The notes beneath the pieces are model-generated. The model was not told the DNA's origin and ran no database searches. It saw only the letters and a program-made list of their open reading frames with translations. From the NCBI GenBank assembly GCA_900465665.1, contig UBJO01000071.1, positions 1 through 42,888 of the forward strand: DNA of 42,888 bases, given 5' to 3'. Each line of letters begins with the position of its first letter. Position 1 is the first letter of the stretch. This stretch comes from Hyphomicrobiales bacterium (lineage in GTDB: Bacteria > Pseudomonadota > Alphaproteobacteria > Rhizobiales > Rhizobiaceae). This document shows, piece after piece, positions 7,406 through 15,512 of the stretch. The translations under genes were made by a program, and so were the position numbers.

Positions 7406-8278
7406 TCAATCCTCTTTCAGGGCCTTGTTTTCACCGCGCAGCCAGAACGCCCGGTGCGAGGCATAGCGGTCCTGCGCCATGTGATCCCTGAGCGCTGGCA
7501 GCAGCTGGTGCAGCTCGTCCTTCAGCGTATAGGGCGGATTGACGATGATCAGCCCGGAGCCTGTCAGCCCGGTCACCATCCCGCGGTCGCTGCGCACGGT
7601 GAGCTCGGCGCAGAGTGTCTTCGGAATATCGAGCGCCTGCAGCGCCTCGTGAAATTCCTTGATCGGCGCACCCTTTTTGATCGGATACCAGAGGCAGTAG
7701 GTGCCGCCGGGAAAGCGGCGATAGGCCTTGGCGAGACCATCGACCAGCCGCTCATACTCGCCGCCTTCCTCGAAGGGCGGATCGACGAGCACAATGCCGC
7801 GCTTTTCCTTCGGCGGCAGATGCGCACCGAGCGACAGCCAGCCGTCGAGCTCGGTGATGCGGGCATGATGATCGCCCTCGAACAGGCGATGCAGCCGCTG
7901 GTAGTCCTCGGGATGCAGCTCCATCGCCGAGAGCCGGTCCTGCGGCCGGAAGAGCATGCGCGAGAGCTTCGGCGAGCCGGGATAGTAGCGCATGCCGCCA
8001 TCTGGGTTGAGTTCGCGGATCGCGCTCAGATAGGGCTCGAGCAGTTCCGCCACCTGCGGCGAAAGCTCGGCCTCCATGATCTTGCCGATCCCTTCGCGCC
8101 ATTCGCCGGTTTTCTGCGCCTCTTCCGAGGAGAGGTCGTAGAGCCCGATGCCGGCATGCGTGTCGAGTACGCGGAAGCCCGCATCCTTCTTCTGCATGTA
8201 GCGGACGAGACGCGCGAGAACCGCGTGCTTCAGGACATCGGCAAAGTTGCCCGCATGGTAGATGTGGCGGTAGTTCAT
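7406..8278 (-). CDS. rlmJ: 23S rRNA (adenine(2030)-N6)-methyltransferase
   Basis: 290-residue SAM-dependent methyltransferase that modifies A2030 of 23S rRNA in E. coli. The N-terminal signature MNYRHIYHAGNFADVLKH is characteristic of the RlmJ (ComJ/DUF519) family. VLDTHAGIGLYDL (~38-49) binds SAM, and DPPF at 166-169 is the N6-adenine catalytic motif. Length is normal. It is divergent from the molybdoenzyme gene, with 82 bp between start codons. The modification has only mild fitness effects in E. coli. Confidence 0.93.
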   Translation of the reverse strand: MNYRHIYHAGNFADVLKHAVLARLVRYMQKKDAGFRVLDTHAGIGLYDLSSEEAQKTGEWREGIGKIMEAELSPQVAELLEPYLSAIRELNPDGGMRYYPGSPKLSRMLFRPQDRLSAMELHPEDYQRLHRLFEGDHHARITELDGWLSLGAHLPPKEKRGIVLVDPPFEEGGEYERLVDGLAKAYRRFPGGTYCLWYPIKKGAPIKEFHEALQALDIPKTLCAELTVRSDRGMVTGLTGSGLIIVNPPYTLKDELHQLLPALRDHMAQDRYASHRAFWLRGENKALKED

Positions 8279-8360
8279 TTTCGCTGATGCCTACATGAAT
8301 TCGCGTGGGGGACGTCGTTTCCGGCTTTTGGCCGGTTTCCGGTTGGAATATAGAAACTCC

Positions 8361-10499
8361 ATGAACATTGCGACCCCCATCGAAGCCAAATCCCCGAAGT
8401 CCTCAGTCCGGATCGGCCACACTGCCTGTCCGCACGACTGTCCCTCCACCTGCGCGCTGGAAGTGGAGGTCACGGATGATGGCAGGATCGGCCGCGTGCG
8501 CGGGGCAAACGATCACAGCTACACCTCGGGCGTCATCTGCGCCAAGGTCGCCCGATACGCCGAACGTCTTTACCATCCCGACCGCCTGATGCACCCGCTG
8601 CGCCGCAGGGGCGCCAAGGGGGCGGGAGAGTGGCAGCAGATATCCTGGGAGGACGCGTTGGATGAGATCGCCGAAGCCTTCGTGAAGGCTGAGGCGAAGG
8701 ACGGCAGCGAGGCGATCTGGCCTTATTACTATGCCGGCACCATGGGCTGGGTGCAGCGCGACAGCATCGACCGCCTGCGCCATGCCAAGCGCTATTCCGG
8801 CTTCTTTTCGTCGATCTGCACCAACCCTGCCTGGACCGGCTTCACCATGGCAACAGGGGTCTTGAGAGGCCCGGATCCGCGCGAAATGGCGCGCACCGAT
8901 TGCGTCGTCATCTGGGGCACCAACGCCGTCGCCACGCAGGTCAATGTCATGACCCATGCGATCAAGGCGCGCAAGGAACGCGGCGCCAAGATCGTCGTCA
9001 TCGATATCTATGACAGCCCGACGATGAAGCAGGCCGATCTGGCGCTGATCCTCAAGCCGGGCACCGATGCGGCGCTCGCCTGCGCCGCCATGCACATCGC
9101 CTTCCGTGACGGCTATGCCGACCGCACCTACATGGCGAAATACGCCGACGATCCCGCTGGCCTCGAAGCGCATCTGAAAACGAAGACGCCGGAATGGGCC
9201 GCCGCCATCACCGGGCTTTCGACCGATGAGATCGAGGCCTTCGGCAAGCTCGTCGGCAGCACCAAGAAGACCTTCTTCCGTCTCGGCTACGGTTTTACCC
9301 GCCAGCGCAACGGCGCGGTCGCCATGCATGCGGCGGCCTCGGTCGCCACCGTTCTCGGCTCCTGGCAGTATGAAGGCGGCGGCGCCTTCCATTCGAACAG
9401 CGACATCTTCCGCATGAACAACGCGGAACTGACCGGCAAGTCGATGAGGGATGCCGACATCCGCATGATCGACCAGTCGCAGATCGGCCGCGCCTTGACG
9501 GGCGATGCCGTGGCGCTCCGCCATCGCGGCCCCGTTACCGCCATGCTGATCCAGAACACTAACCCTGTTAACATCGCGCCCGAGCAGCGACTGGTGAAGC
9601 GCGGCTTCGCCCGCGACGATCTCTTCGTCGCCGTCCACGAGCAGTTCATGACCGATACCGCCGAGATGGCCGATATCGTCATCCCCGCCACCATGTTCAT
9701 CGAGCATGACGACATCTATCGCGCCGGCGGCCAGAACCACATTCTGCTTGGCCCGAAGCTGGTCGAGCCGCCGGAAACGGTGCGCACCAATCTCTTCGTC
9801 ATCGAGGAGCTCGCCAAGCGCCTCGGCGTCGCCGATCGCCCAGGCTTTGGCTTCACGGCGCGCGAGATGATCGACCGCGTTCTCCAATCGAGCGAGCTCC
9901 CCGGCTACGACCATTTCCTTGAGCATAAGTGGTTCGACCGTCAGCCCGATTTCGACGACGCGCATTTCATCAACGGCTTCGCCCATCCCGACGGCCGCTT
10001 TCATTTTCGCCCCGACTGGCGCAACCAGCCGGCGCCGAACCGCCCGCCTGAGGCTGTCGGCCTGCTCGGCCCTTATCCGGAGCTGCCGCAGTTCCCGGAT
10101 CAGGTCGACGTGATCGAAGTGGCCGATGCCGAGCACCCGTTCCGCCTCGCCACATCGCCCGCCCGCAACTTCCTGAACTCCAGCTTCGCCGAGACCAAGA
10201 CCTCGCGGCAGAAGGAGGGGCGGCCGGAGCTGATGATCAACCCCGTTGATGCGGAAGCCCAAGACATTGCCCACGGCGATCTCGTCCAAGTCGGCAACGC
10301 CAGAGGCGAGGTGCGCCTGCACGCCAAGCTGACGACGGAGGTCAAACCGGGCGTGCTGATCGCCGAAGGGCTGTGGCCGAACAAGGCGCATGTGGATGGC
10401 GAGGGCATCAACGTTTTGACCGGTGCCGACCCCGTCGCGCCCTATGGCGGCGCTGCCGTCCACGACAACAAGGTCTGGCTTCGCAAGGATGCGGCATGA
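8361..10499 (+). CDS. Molybdopterin oxidoreductase, DMSO-reductase family, cytoplasmic
   Basis: 712 residues. An N-terminal [4Fe-4S] motif C23-x3-C27-x3-C31-x28-C60 (HTACPHDCPSTC ... GVICAK), the central molybdopterin-guanine-dinucleotide domains, and a C-terminal MopB-CT barrel (~590-700, with NPVDAEAQDIAHGDLV). No Tat or Sec signal precedes the cluster motif, so it acts in the cytoplasm. Start placed at 8361; the frame opens at 8295 but those residues look non-native. No electron-transfer partner or FdhD-like chaperone is nearby, so donor and substrate are unknown; annotation as a formate dehydrogenase would be a guess. Its stop overlaps the ATG of the Nudix gene. Confidence 0.88.
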   Translation: MNIATPIEAKSPKSSVRIGHTACPHDCPSTCALEVEVTDDGRIGRVRGANDHSYTSGVICAKVARYAERLYHPDRLMHPLRRRGAKGAGEWQQISWEDALDEIAEAFVKAEAKDGSEAIWPYYYAGTMGWVQRDSIDRLRHAKRYSGFFSSICTNPAWTGFTMATGVLRGPDPREMARTDCVVIWGTNAVATQVNVMTHAIKARKERGAKIVVIDIYDSPTMKQADLALILKPGTDAALACAAMHIAFRDGYADRTYMAKYADDPAGLEAHLKTKTPEWAAAITGLSTDEIEAFGKLVGSTKKTFFRLGYGFTRQRNGAVAMHAAASVATVLGSWQYEGGGAFHSNSDIFRMNNAELTGKSMRDADIRMIDQSQIGRALTGDAVALRHRGPVTAMLIQNTNPVNIAPEQRLVKRGFARDDLFVAVHEQFMTDTAEMADIVIPATMFIEHDDIYRAGGQNHILLGPKLVEPPETVRTNLFVIEELAKRLGVADRPGFGFTAREMIDRVLQSSELPGYDHFLEHKWFDRQPDFDDAHFINGFAHPDGRFHFRPDWRNQPAPNRPPEAVGLLGPYPELPQFPDQVDVIEVADAEHPFRLATSPARNFLNSSFAETKTSRQKEGRPELMINPVDAEAQDIAHGDLVQVGNARGEVRLHAKLTTEVKPGVLIAEGLWPNKAHVDGEGINVLTGADPVAPYGGAAVHDNKVWLRKDAA

Positions 10500-11095
10500 C
10501 GAAATTTGAAAAGGCGAAGGCCGAGATCATCCAGGAAAGGACGCTCTCGGATGGCTGGACGCGGCTCAGCACCTACGAGGTCGATTACACCAACTCCGAC
10601 GGCGAAACGCACCGCATCCACCGCGAGATCTACCACCGCACCCCCGCCGCAACGATCCTGCTGCACGATCCCAAGCGCGACACCGTCGTCCTCGTCCGCC
10701 AGTTCCGTCTGCCCGTCTATCTCCACGGCGAGCCGGCCTGGATGCTGGAAACGCCGGCCGGCCTGCTTGATGGCGATGAGCCCGAGGCAGCCATCCGCCG
10801 CGAAGCCATCGAGGAGACCGGCTTCCGCGTCCGCGATGTTCGTTTCTTGTTCAAGGCCTACAGCGCCCCCGGCGCCAACGCCGAACTCGTCCACTTCTTC
10901 GCCGCCTCGATCGACACGGATGACCGTGTCTCGGAAGGCGGCGGGTTGACCGAGGAGCACGAGGACATCGAAGTCGTCGAAATCCCGCTCGATGAGGCAG
11001 TGGCGATGATTGCCAGCGGCGAGATTATCGACTTCAAGACGATCATTCTGCTGCAATGGGCGGCGCTGAATAGGGCTGCCTTGAATAAGCCCTAA
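10496..11095 (+). CDS. nudK: NudK-like Nudix hydrolase (GDP-mannose/nucleoside-diphosphate-sugar type)
   Basis: 199 residues. The Nudix box at 89-110 (GLLDGDEPEAAI then RREAIEETGF) has one residue fewer than the consensus before REAIEE, exactly as in E. coli NudK as I recall it. The C-terminal IEVVEIPLDEAVAMIASGEI also matches the NudK/ADP-ribose pyrophosphatase subfamily. It probably hydrolyses GDP-mannose or a similar nucleotide sugar to a nucleoside monophosphate and sugar phosphate. Its ATG at 10496 overlaps the stop of the molybdoenzyme gene (ATGA), so the two are co-translated; the biochemical reason is not obvious. Confidence 0.85.
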   Translation: MTKFEKAKAEIIQERTLSDGWTRLSTYEVDYTNSDGETHRIHREIYHRTPAATILLHDPKRDTVVLVRQFRLPVYLHGEPAWMLETPAGLLDGDEPEAAIRREAIEETGFRVRDVRFLFKAYSAPGANAELVHFFAASIDTDDRVSEGGGLTEEHEDIEVVEIPLDEAVAMIASGEIIDFKTIILLQWAALNRAALNKP

Positions 11096-11171
11096 GACAT
11101 TCATTCGCATGTCATGAATCGGGGCTATCGGCTCCAGCCTGTCATAATTGCCCGATATGAGGAGAAAGCCG

Positions 11172-12335
11172 ATGTGGCTCAGCAATTTCACGATCGTTCT
11201 ACCGGATGAGGTCGTGAACAACGGCTCGATTCGCATCGAGGATGGCGTTATCGCCGAAATCCGCCCGGAGACGGTCGCCAATGCCGCAATCGATGGCGAA
11301 GGTCGACTGCTGATGCCAGGGTTCGTCGATCTCCACGGCGACATGATCGAGCGCGAAATCGCGCCGCGCCCCAACGCGATGATGCCGATCGGCTTTTCCA
11401 TCCACGAACTCGACAAGAAGCTCGCCGCCCACGGCGTGACGACCGCCTATGCCGCCGTCTCCTTCGCCACCGAAAGCGTCTACGGCCATGTCCGCTCGCT
11501 GGAAACCACCTGCGCCGTCATTGAGGGCGTCAGCCGCTTCAAGGATGATCTCCTGATCGATCACCGCGTCCACGCGCGCTACGAGATCACCAATGTCGGC
11601 GCCGCACCGGCGCTCGAAAAGCTGCTCGATGCCGGCCATGTCGACATGGTTTCGCTGACCGATCACACGCCGGGGCAGGGCCAGTACAACGACATCCAGA
11701 GCTACATTCTGAGCATGGCCGAACGCCGGGCCATCTCCGAGGAAATGGCGGCCGAGATGGTCGCCAAGCGCATCGCCATGCGCGACAATCCCGAGATCGA
11801 GACTAGGCTCCGCCACATCGTCGATCTGTCGCTGCGCCACAAGCTGTCGCTCGCCTCGCATGACGACGACAGCGCCGAGAAGGTGGCTGAGATGCATGCG
11901 ATGGGCGTCACGATCAGCGAATTCCCGGTCACGCTGCCGGCCGCCGAAGAAGCGCGCCGCCGTGGCCTCTGGACGCTGATGGGCGCACCGAATGCGCTGC
12001 GCGGCCAGTCGATGTCGGGTAATCTCAGCGCACTCGATGCCGCCCGCGCCGGTGTCCTCTCCGTCATCGCCGCCGACTATCACCCGGCCGCCTTCGTGCC
12101 CGGCATCTTCAAGATCGCCGAGGCCACGAACCTGCCGACCGCGGTCGCCATGGCAACAAAAAACGCGGCCCGCTCCGCCGGCCTCACCGACCGCGGCGAA
12201 ATCGCCATCGGCCAGCGTGCGGACCTGGTGGTCGTCGAAGCCGGCGACATCCACCGCATCCGCGCCACCTTCCGCGGCGGCCGCTTCGTCTACAGCGACG
12301 GCACGCTGCACCAGCCGCGGGCGATCGCGGCTTAG
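11172..12335 (+). CDS. phnM: PhnM-like amidohydrolase (alpha-D-ribose 1-methylphosphonate 5-triphosphate diphosphatase)
   Basis: 387 residues, close to E. coli PhnM (~378). PhnM removes pyrophosphate from the ribose-triphosphate intermediate of C-P lyase phosphonate breakdown. Seen: amidohydrolase metal site MPGFVDLHGDMIEREIAPRP with H55-x-D57, SLTDHTPGQGQY, LASHDDD, and the C-terminal GEIAIGQRADLVVVE, all PhnM-like. Start set at 11172 with AGGAG at 11160-11164, seven bases upstream. It stands alone: no phnG-L, phnN or phosphonate transporter is in the window, so it is either a second copy or a relative with another substrate. A terminator follows. Confidence 0.82.
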   Translation: MWLSNFTIVLPDEVVNNGSIRIEDGVIAEIRPETVANAAIDGEGRLLMPGFVDLHGDMIEREIAPRPNAMMPIGFSIHELDKKLAAHGVTTAYAAVSFATESVYGHVRSLETTCAVIEGVSRFKDDLLIDHRVHARYEITNVGAAPALEKLLDAGHVDMVSLTDHTPGQGQYNDIQSYILSMAERRAISEEMAAEMVAKRIAMRDNPEIETRLRHIVDLSLRHKLSLASHDDDSAEKVAEMHAMGVTISEFPVTLPAAEEARRRGLWTLMGAPNALRGQSMSGNLSALDAARAGVLSVIAADYHPAAFVPGIFKIAEATNLPTAVAMATKNAARSAGLTDRGEIAIGQRADLVVVEAGDIHRIRATFRGGRFVYSDGTLHQPRAIAA

Positions 12336-12352
12336 GCGTTGGCTGAAAAGAT

Positions 12353-12377
12353 TTGGGCCCGATAACAGGCCCAATTT
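12353..12377. terminator. Terminator between phnM and purN
   Basis: TTGGGCC (12353-12359) pairs with GGCCCAA (12368-12374) and is followed by TTT. It sits between convergent genes ending at 12335 and 12401 and may serve either strand; the T-tract is short. Confidence 0.7.
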
Positions 12378-12400
12378 CATATGCGAATTTGCTTCTCTAG

Positions 12401-13075
12401 TTAGGCTTTGGTGCCGATGAGCGAGATAACCTTGCCGTCTGCGGCCAACGCTGCACTGTCACCAATGCTGACAGCCTTGCCACCTTCCATCCGCACCTTG
12501 CCCTCGGCAAACAGCTTCAGCGCCTGCGGATAGATCTGGTGCTCGACGGTCAGCACGCGCGCCGCCAGGGTGTCGGCGGTGTCGTTGGAGAGTACAGGCA
12601 CAGCCGCCTGGCCGATGACGGGGCCTTCATCCATGCCCTCGGTGACGAAATGCACCGTGCAGCCGGCGATCCGCATGCCGGCGTCGATGGCGCGTTGATG
12701 CGTGTGCAAGCCGGGGAATAGCGGCAGCAGGGAAGGGTGGATGTTGATCATCTTCCCCTCGTAGCGCTGGATGAATGTCCCGCTCAGGAGCCGCATATAA
12801 CCTGCGAGGCAGAGAATGTCGGGCGACAGCGCGTCGAGACCGGCGAAGATCGCTTCCTCGTGCGCTTCCTTGCTGGCGTAGTCCTTGCGCGGAAAGGCGA
12901 ATGTCGAGATGCCCTCGGCGGCTGCCTTGGCAAGGCCGCCTGCGTCCGGCTTGTCGGAGATCACGCCGACGATCTCGGCCGGGAAGTCCTTAGCCTTCGC
13001 TGCGGCGACCAGCGCCATCATGTTGGAGCCGCCGCCGGAGATGAAGACGACGACGCGTTTGCGCGGAGACGTCAT
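12401..13075 (-). CDS. purN: Phosphoribosylglycinamide formyltransferase
   Basis: 224 residues; transfers a formyl group from 10-formyltetrahydrofolate to GAR, the third step of purine synthesis. FISGGGSNM (11-19) is the phosphate-binding loop; catalytic N111, H113 and D149 lie in MINIHPSLLPLFPG and EGMDEGPVIGQ, matching N106/H108/D144 of E. coli. Its ATG overlaps the purM stop by four bases, so the pair is co-translated. Formyl groups ultimately come from the serine/glycine exchange run by GlyA at 40267. Confidence 0.97.
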   Translation of the reverse strand: MTSPRKRVVVFISGGGSNMMALVAAAKAKDFPAEIVGVISDKPDAGGLAKAAAEGISTFAFPRKDYASKEAHEEAIFAGLDALSPDILCLAGYMRLLSGTFIQRYEGKMINIHPSLLPLFPGLHTHQRAIDAGMRIAGCTVHFVTEGMDEGPVIGQAAVPVLSNDTADTLAARVLTVEHQIYPQALKLFAEGKVRMEGGKAVSIGDSAALAADGKVISLIGTKA

Positions 13076-14145
13076 ATGGCGAGCGTGCCCTTGTAGAGCG
13101 TGCCGTGGGCGCCTTCGGCGCGCGCGATCATCTGGCCGAGACGCACGACGCTTTCACCCTGCGCTTCCAGCGCCGAGATGACGGTGTCGGCATTCTCGGC
13201 GGAGACGACGGCGATCATGCCGATGCCGCAGTTGAAGGTGCGCAACATCTCGTTTGCTTCCACGCCACCGGTCTTCGAGAGCCAGGAGAACACGGCCGGA
13301 ACCTTGACAGCGGCAAGATCGATCTCGGCGGCGAGGTGCTTGGGCAGAACGCGCGGAATGTTCTCGGGGAAGCCGCCGCCGGTGATGTGCGCCAGCGCCT
13401 TGATTGCGCCGGTTTCGCGGATGACGCTCAAGAGCTGCTTCACATAGATACGGGTCGGCGTGAGCAGGGCTTCGCCAAGCGTCTTGCCGTCTGCGAAGGG
13501 TGCCGGCGCATCCCAGGCGAGGCCGGAAAGGCCGACGATCTTGCGCACCAGCGAGAAGCCGTTCGAATGAACGCCCGAGGAGGCGAGGCCGAGGATGACG
13601 TCGCCTTCACCGATATCGCCGGACGGCAGCAGCTTGCCGCGTTCGGCCGCACCCACGGCAAAGCCGGCCAGATCGTAATCGCCGGAGGAGTACATGCCCG
13701 GCATCTCGGCGGTCTCGCCGCCGATCAGCGCACAGCCCGCGTCGCGGCAGCCGGCGGCAATGCCTTCGACGATCGCCGCACCCTGGTCCGGATCGAGCTT
13801 GCCGGTCGCGAAGTAGTCGAGGAAGAACAGCGGTTCGGCGCCCTGGACGACGAGATCGTTGACGCACATGGCGACGAGGTCGATGCCGACGGTGTCGTGA
13901 TAATCAGCATCGATCGCGATCTTGAGCTTGGTGCCGACGCCGTCGTTGGCGGCAACCAGAACCGGATCGGTGAAGCCTGCGGCCTTGAGGTCGAACAGGC
14001 CGCCGAAGCCGCCGATTTCGCCGTCCGCGCCGGGGCGGCGGGTCGAGCGTACGGCGGGCTTGATCTTTTCGACGAGAAGGTTGCCAGCGTCGATATCCAC
14101 GCCTGCATCGCTATAGGTGAGACCGTTTTTTCCGGACTGGCTCAT
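13072..14145 (-). CDS. purM: Phosphoribosylformylglycinamidine cyclo-ligase
   Basis: 357 residues; ATP-dependent closure of the imidazole ring giving AIR. Seen: N-terminal MSQSGKNGLTYSDAGVDIDAGN, the ATP-loop region DGVGTKLKIA, GGETAEMPGMY and the C-terminal ITGGGFPENIPRVLP, in the order of the family. Start chosen at 14145, where GGAGA precedes the ATG by five bases on the minus strand; the frame extends to 14211 without support. First gene of the purM-purN operon, divergent from the permease gene at 14391 across 245 bp. Confidence 0.97.
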   Translation of the reverse strand: MSQSGKNGLTYSDAGVDIDAGNLLVEKIKPAVRSTRRPGADGEIGGFGGLFDLKAAGFTDPVLVAANDGVGTKLKIAIDADYHDTVGIDLVAMCVNDLVVQGAEPLFFLDYFATGKLDPDQGAAIVEGIAAGCRDAGCALIGGETAEMPGMYSSGDYDLAGFAVGAAERGKLLPSGDIGEGDVILGLASSGVHSNGFSLVRKIVGLSGLAWDAPAPFADGKTLGEALLTPTRIYVKQLLSVIRETGAIKALAHITGGGFPENIPRVLPKHLAAEIDLAAVKVPAVFSWLSKTGGVEANEMLRTFNCGIGMIAVVSAENADTVISALEAQGESVVRLGQMIARAEGAHGTLYKGTLAI

Positions 14146-14250
14146 ACTGCTCTCCGATGGCTGTCGTCGGGCGGGAAATATCCCCGCGTCACATGCGGGT
14201 CGCAATTGCATGACAGGGGGCTTTATGCAAGGCGTTGCGTGGCAAAAGCC

Positions 14251-14291
14251 CCAATTTCCCGCTCTTTTGAACGGAGCTTATGGGAAATTGG
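14251..14291. promoter_or_regulatory. Perfect 10-bp inverted repeat between purM and the permease gene
   Basis: CCAATTTCCC (14251-14260) and GGGAAATTGG (14282-14291) are separated by 21 nt. Inside, GCTC (14261-14264) can pair with GAGC (14274-14277), so a transcript could fold into a 14-bp stem with a TTAT bulge. As DNA, the half-sites are 31 bp apart centre to centre, about three helical turns. It ends ten bases before the candidate -35 at 14301 and lies 106 bp upstream of purM. Operator and structured leader are both possible. Confidence 0.55.
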
Positions 14292-14300
14292 ACGCTGGGG

Positions 14301-14330
14301 TTGACCATTCTCGCGGGTGCATCCTATGTG
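14301..14330 (+). promoter_or_regulatory. Candidate sigma-70 promoter for the permease-hdaA-ppk-ppx run
   Basis: TTGACC (14301-14306), an 18-bp spacer and TATGTG (14325-14330). It would give a leader of about 55 nt before the ATG at 14391. Confidence 0.45.
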
Positions 14331-14390
14331 GCTCGCAGGCCGTATCGCTGCGATGCGGCATATACCGACGTTCGATCAGCGGAGAACATG

Positions 14391-15512
14391 ATGCCACACC
14401 AGGTTAGCGGCGCCGGTCTGAAGCGCCAGGTTATCTTTTGGCTGTTCGTGCTCGCCGCCTTCATCGCCTTCCTCCTGGTGTTCAGCTCCATCCTGCTGCC
14501 GTTCCTGGCCGGCATGGCGATCGCCTATTTCCTCGATCCGGTCGCCGACCGGCTGGAGAAGCTCGGTCTCAGCCGCCTCATGGCCACCATCGTCATCCTG
14601 ATCGCCTTCGTCGTCCTGATCGTGCTGGCGCTGATGATCCTGATCCCGATCCTTGCGAGCCAGTTCGCCGATTTCGCCGGCCGTCTGCCTGGTTATATCG
14701 ATCAGCTGCAAACCTTTATCGCCAAGCAGCAGAACTCGATGCTGCCGGATTGGATCAAGAACCAGCTCGGCACCATCAAGAACAATTTCTCCGAAATACT
14801 CTCGCAGGGCTTCGGCCTGCTCACCGGGCTGTTCAGCCAGGTCTGGAGCTCCGGCCTTGCTGTCGTCAACGTGATCTCGCTGATGGTCGTGACACCCGTT
14901 GTCGCCTTCTACATGCTGCTCGATTGGGACCGAATGGTCGCCAATATCGACAAGTATATCCCCCGCGATTATGTCGCCAACGTACACCAGATCATGAGCG
15001 AGATCGATGATGCGATCGCCGGCTTTATTCGCGGGCAGGGGTCTCTCTGCCTGATCCTCGGTATCTGGTATGCGGTCGGCCTGTCGCTGGTCGGGCTGAA
15101 TTTCGGCCTGCTGATCGGCCTCTTCGCCGGCATGATCAGCTTCATCCCCTATGTCGGCTCTATGGTGGGTCTGATCCTGGCGGTGGGTGTCGCGATCGTG
15201 CAGTTCTGGCCGGATTACATCTGGGTCGGCGCTGTACTCGTGGTCTTCTTCAGCGGCCAGTTCATGGAAGGCAACATCCTGCAGCCGAAGCTCGTCGGTC
15301 ACAGCGTTGGCCTGCATCCGGTCTGGCTGATGTTTGCGCTGTTTGCTTTCGGCGCGCTGTTCGGCTTCGTCGGCCTTTTGGTCGCGGTGCCGGCTGCCGC
15401 TGCCGTCGGTGTCCTTGTTCGCTTTGCGCTTTCACGGTATCTTGAGAGCGACCTGTATGCGGGCGAGGCGAAGGCCACCCCGGTGCGGAAGACAAAAGCT
15501 GGCCCGAAATGA
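14391..15512 (+). CDS. AI-2E/PerM family membrane protein
   Basis: 373 residues, UPF0118/AI-2E family. Hydrophobic segments lie near residues 14-34, 36-52, 63-85, 155-180, 215-235, 240-262, 272-300 and 310-345, giving a polytopic inner-membrane protein. The charged stretch between the third and fourth segments (about 95-150) is the family's amphipathic region. Transport of AI-2 has been shown for few members; sodium/proton antiport is known for others, so the substrate is open. Start at 14391 has GGAG six bases upstream; ATG 14388 is the alternative. Its stop overlaps the hdaA ATG (ATGA). An AI-2E gene before hdaA is common in alphaproteobacteria. Confidence 0.88.
   Translation: MPHQVSGAGLKRQVIFWLFVLAAFIAFLLVFSSILLPFLAGMAIAYFLDPVADRLEKLGLSRLMATIVILIAFVVLIVLALMILIPILASQFADFAGRLPGYIDQLQTFIAKQQNSMLPDWIKNQLGTIKNNFSEILSQGFGLLTGLFSQVWSSGLAVVNVISLMVVTPVVAFYMLLDWDRMVANIDKYIPRDYVANVHQIMSEIDDAIAGFIRGQGSLCLILGIWYAVGLSLVGLNFGLLIGLFAGMISFIPYVGSMVGLILAVGVAIVQFWPDYIWVGAVLVVFFSGQFMEGNILQPKLVGHSVGLHPVWLMFALFAFGALFGFVGLLVAVPAAAAVGVLVRFALSRYLESDLYAGEAKATPVRKTKAGPK

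Noticed and set aside
8295..8360. Longer start for the molybdoenzyme
   Set aside because: The extra 22 residues are Arg-rich, lie in the divergent promoter with rlmJ, and do not form a Tat signal.
8403..10463. A 686-codon open frame antisense to the molybdoenzyme gene
   Set aside because: Its length follows from the strong GC3 bias of the sense gene; the translation is low-complexity (rich in R, G, A, V, D) with no recognisable domain.
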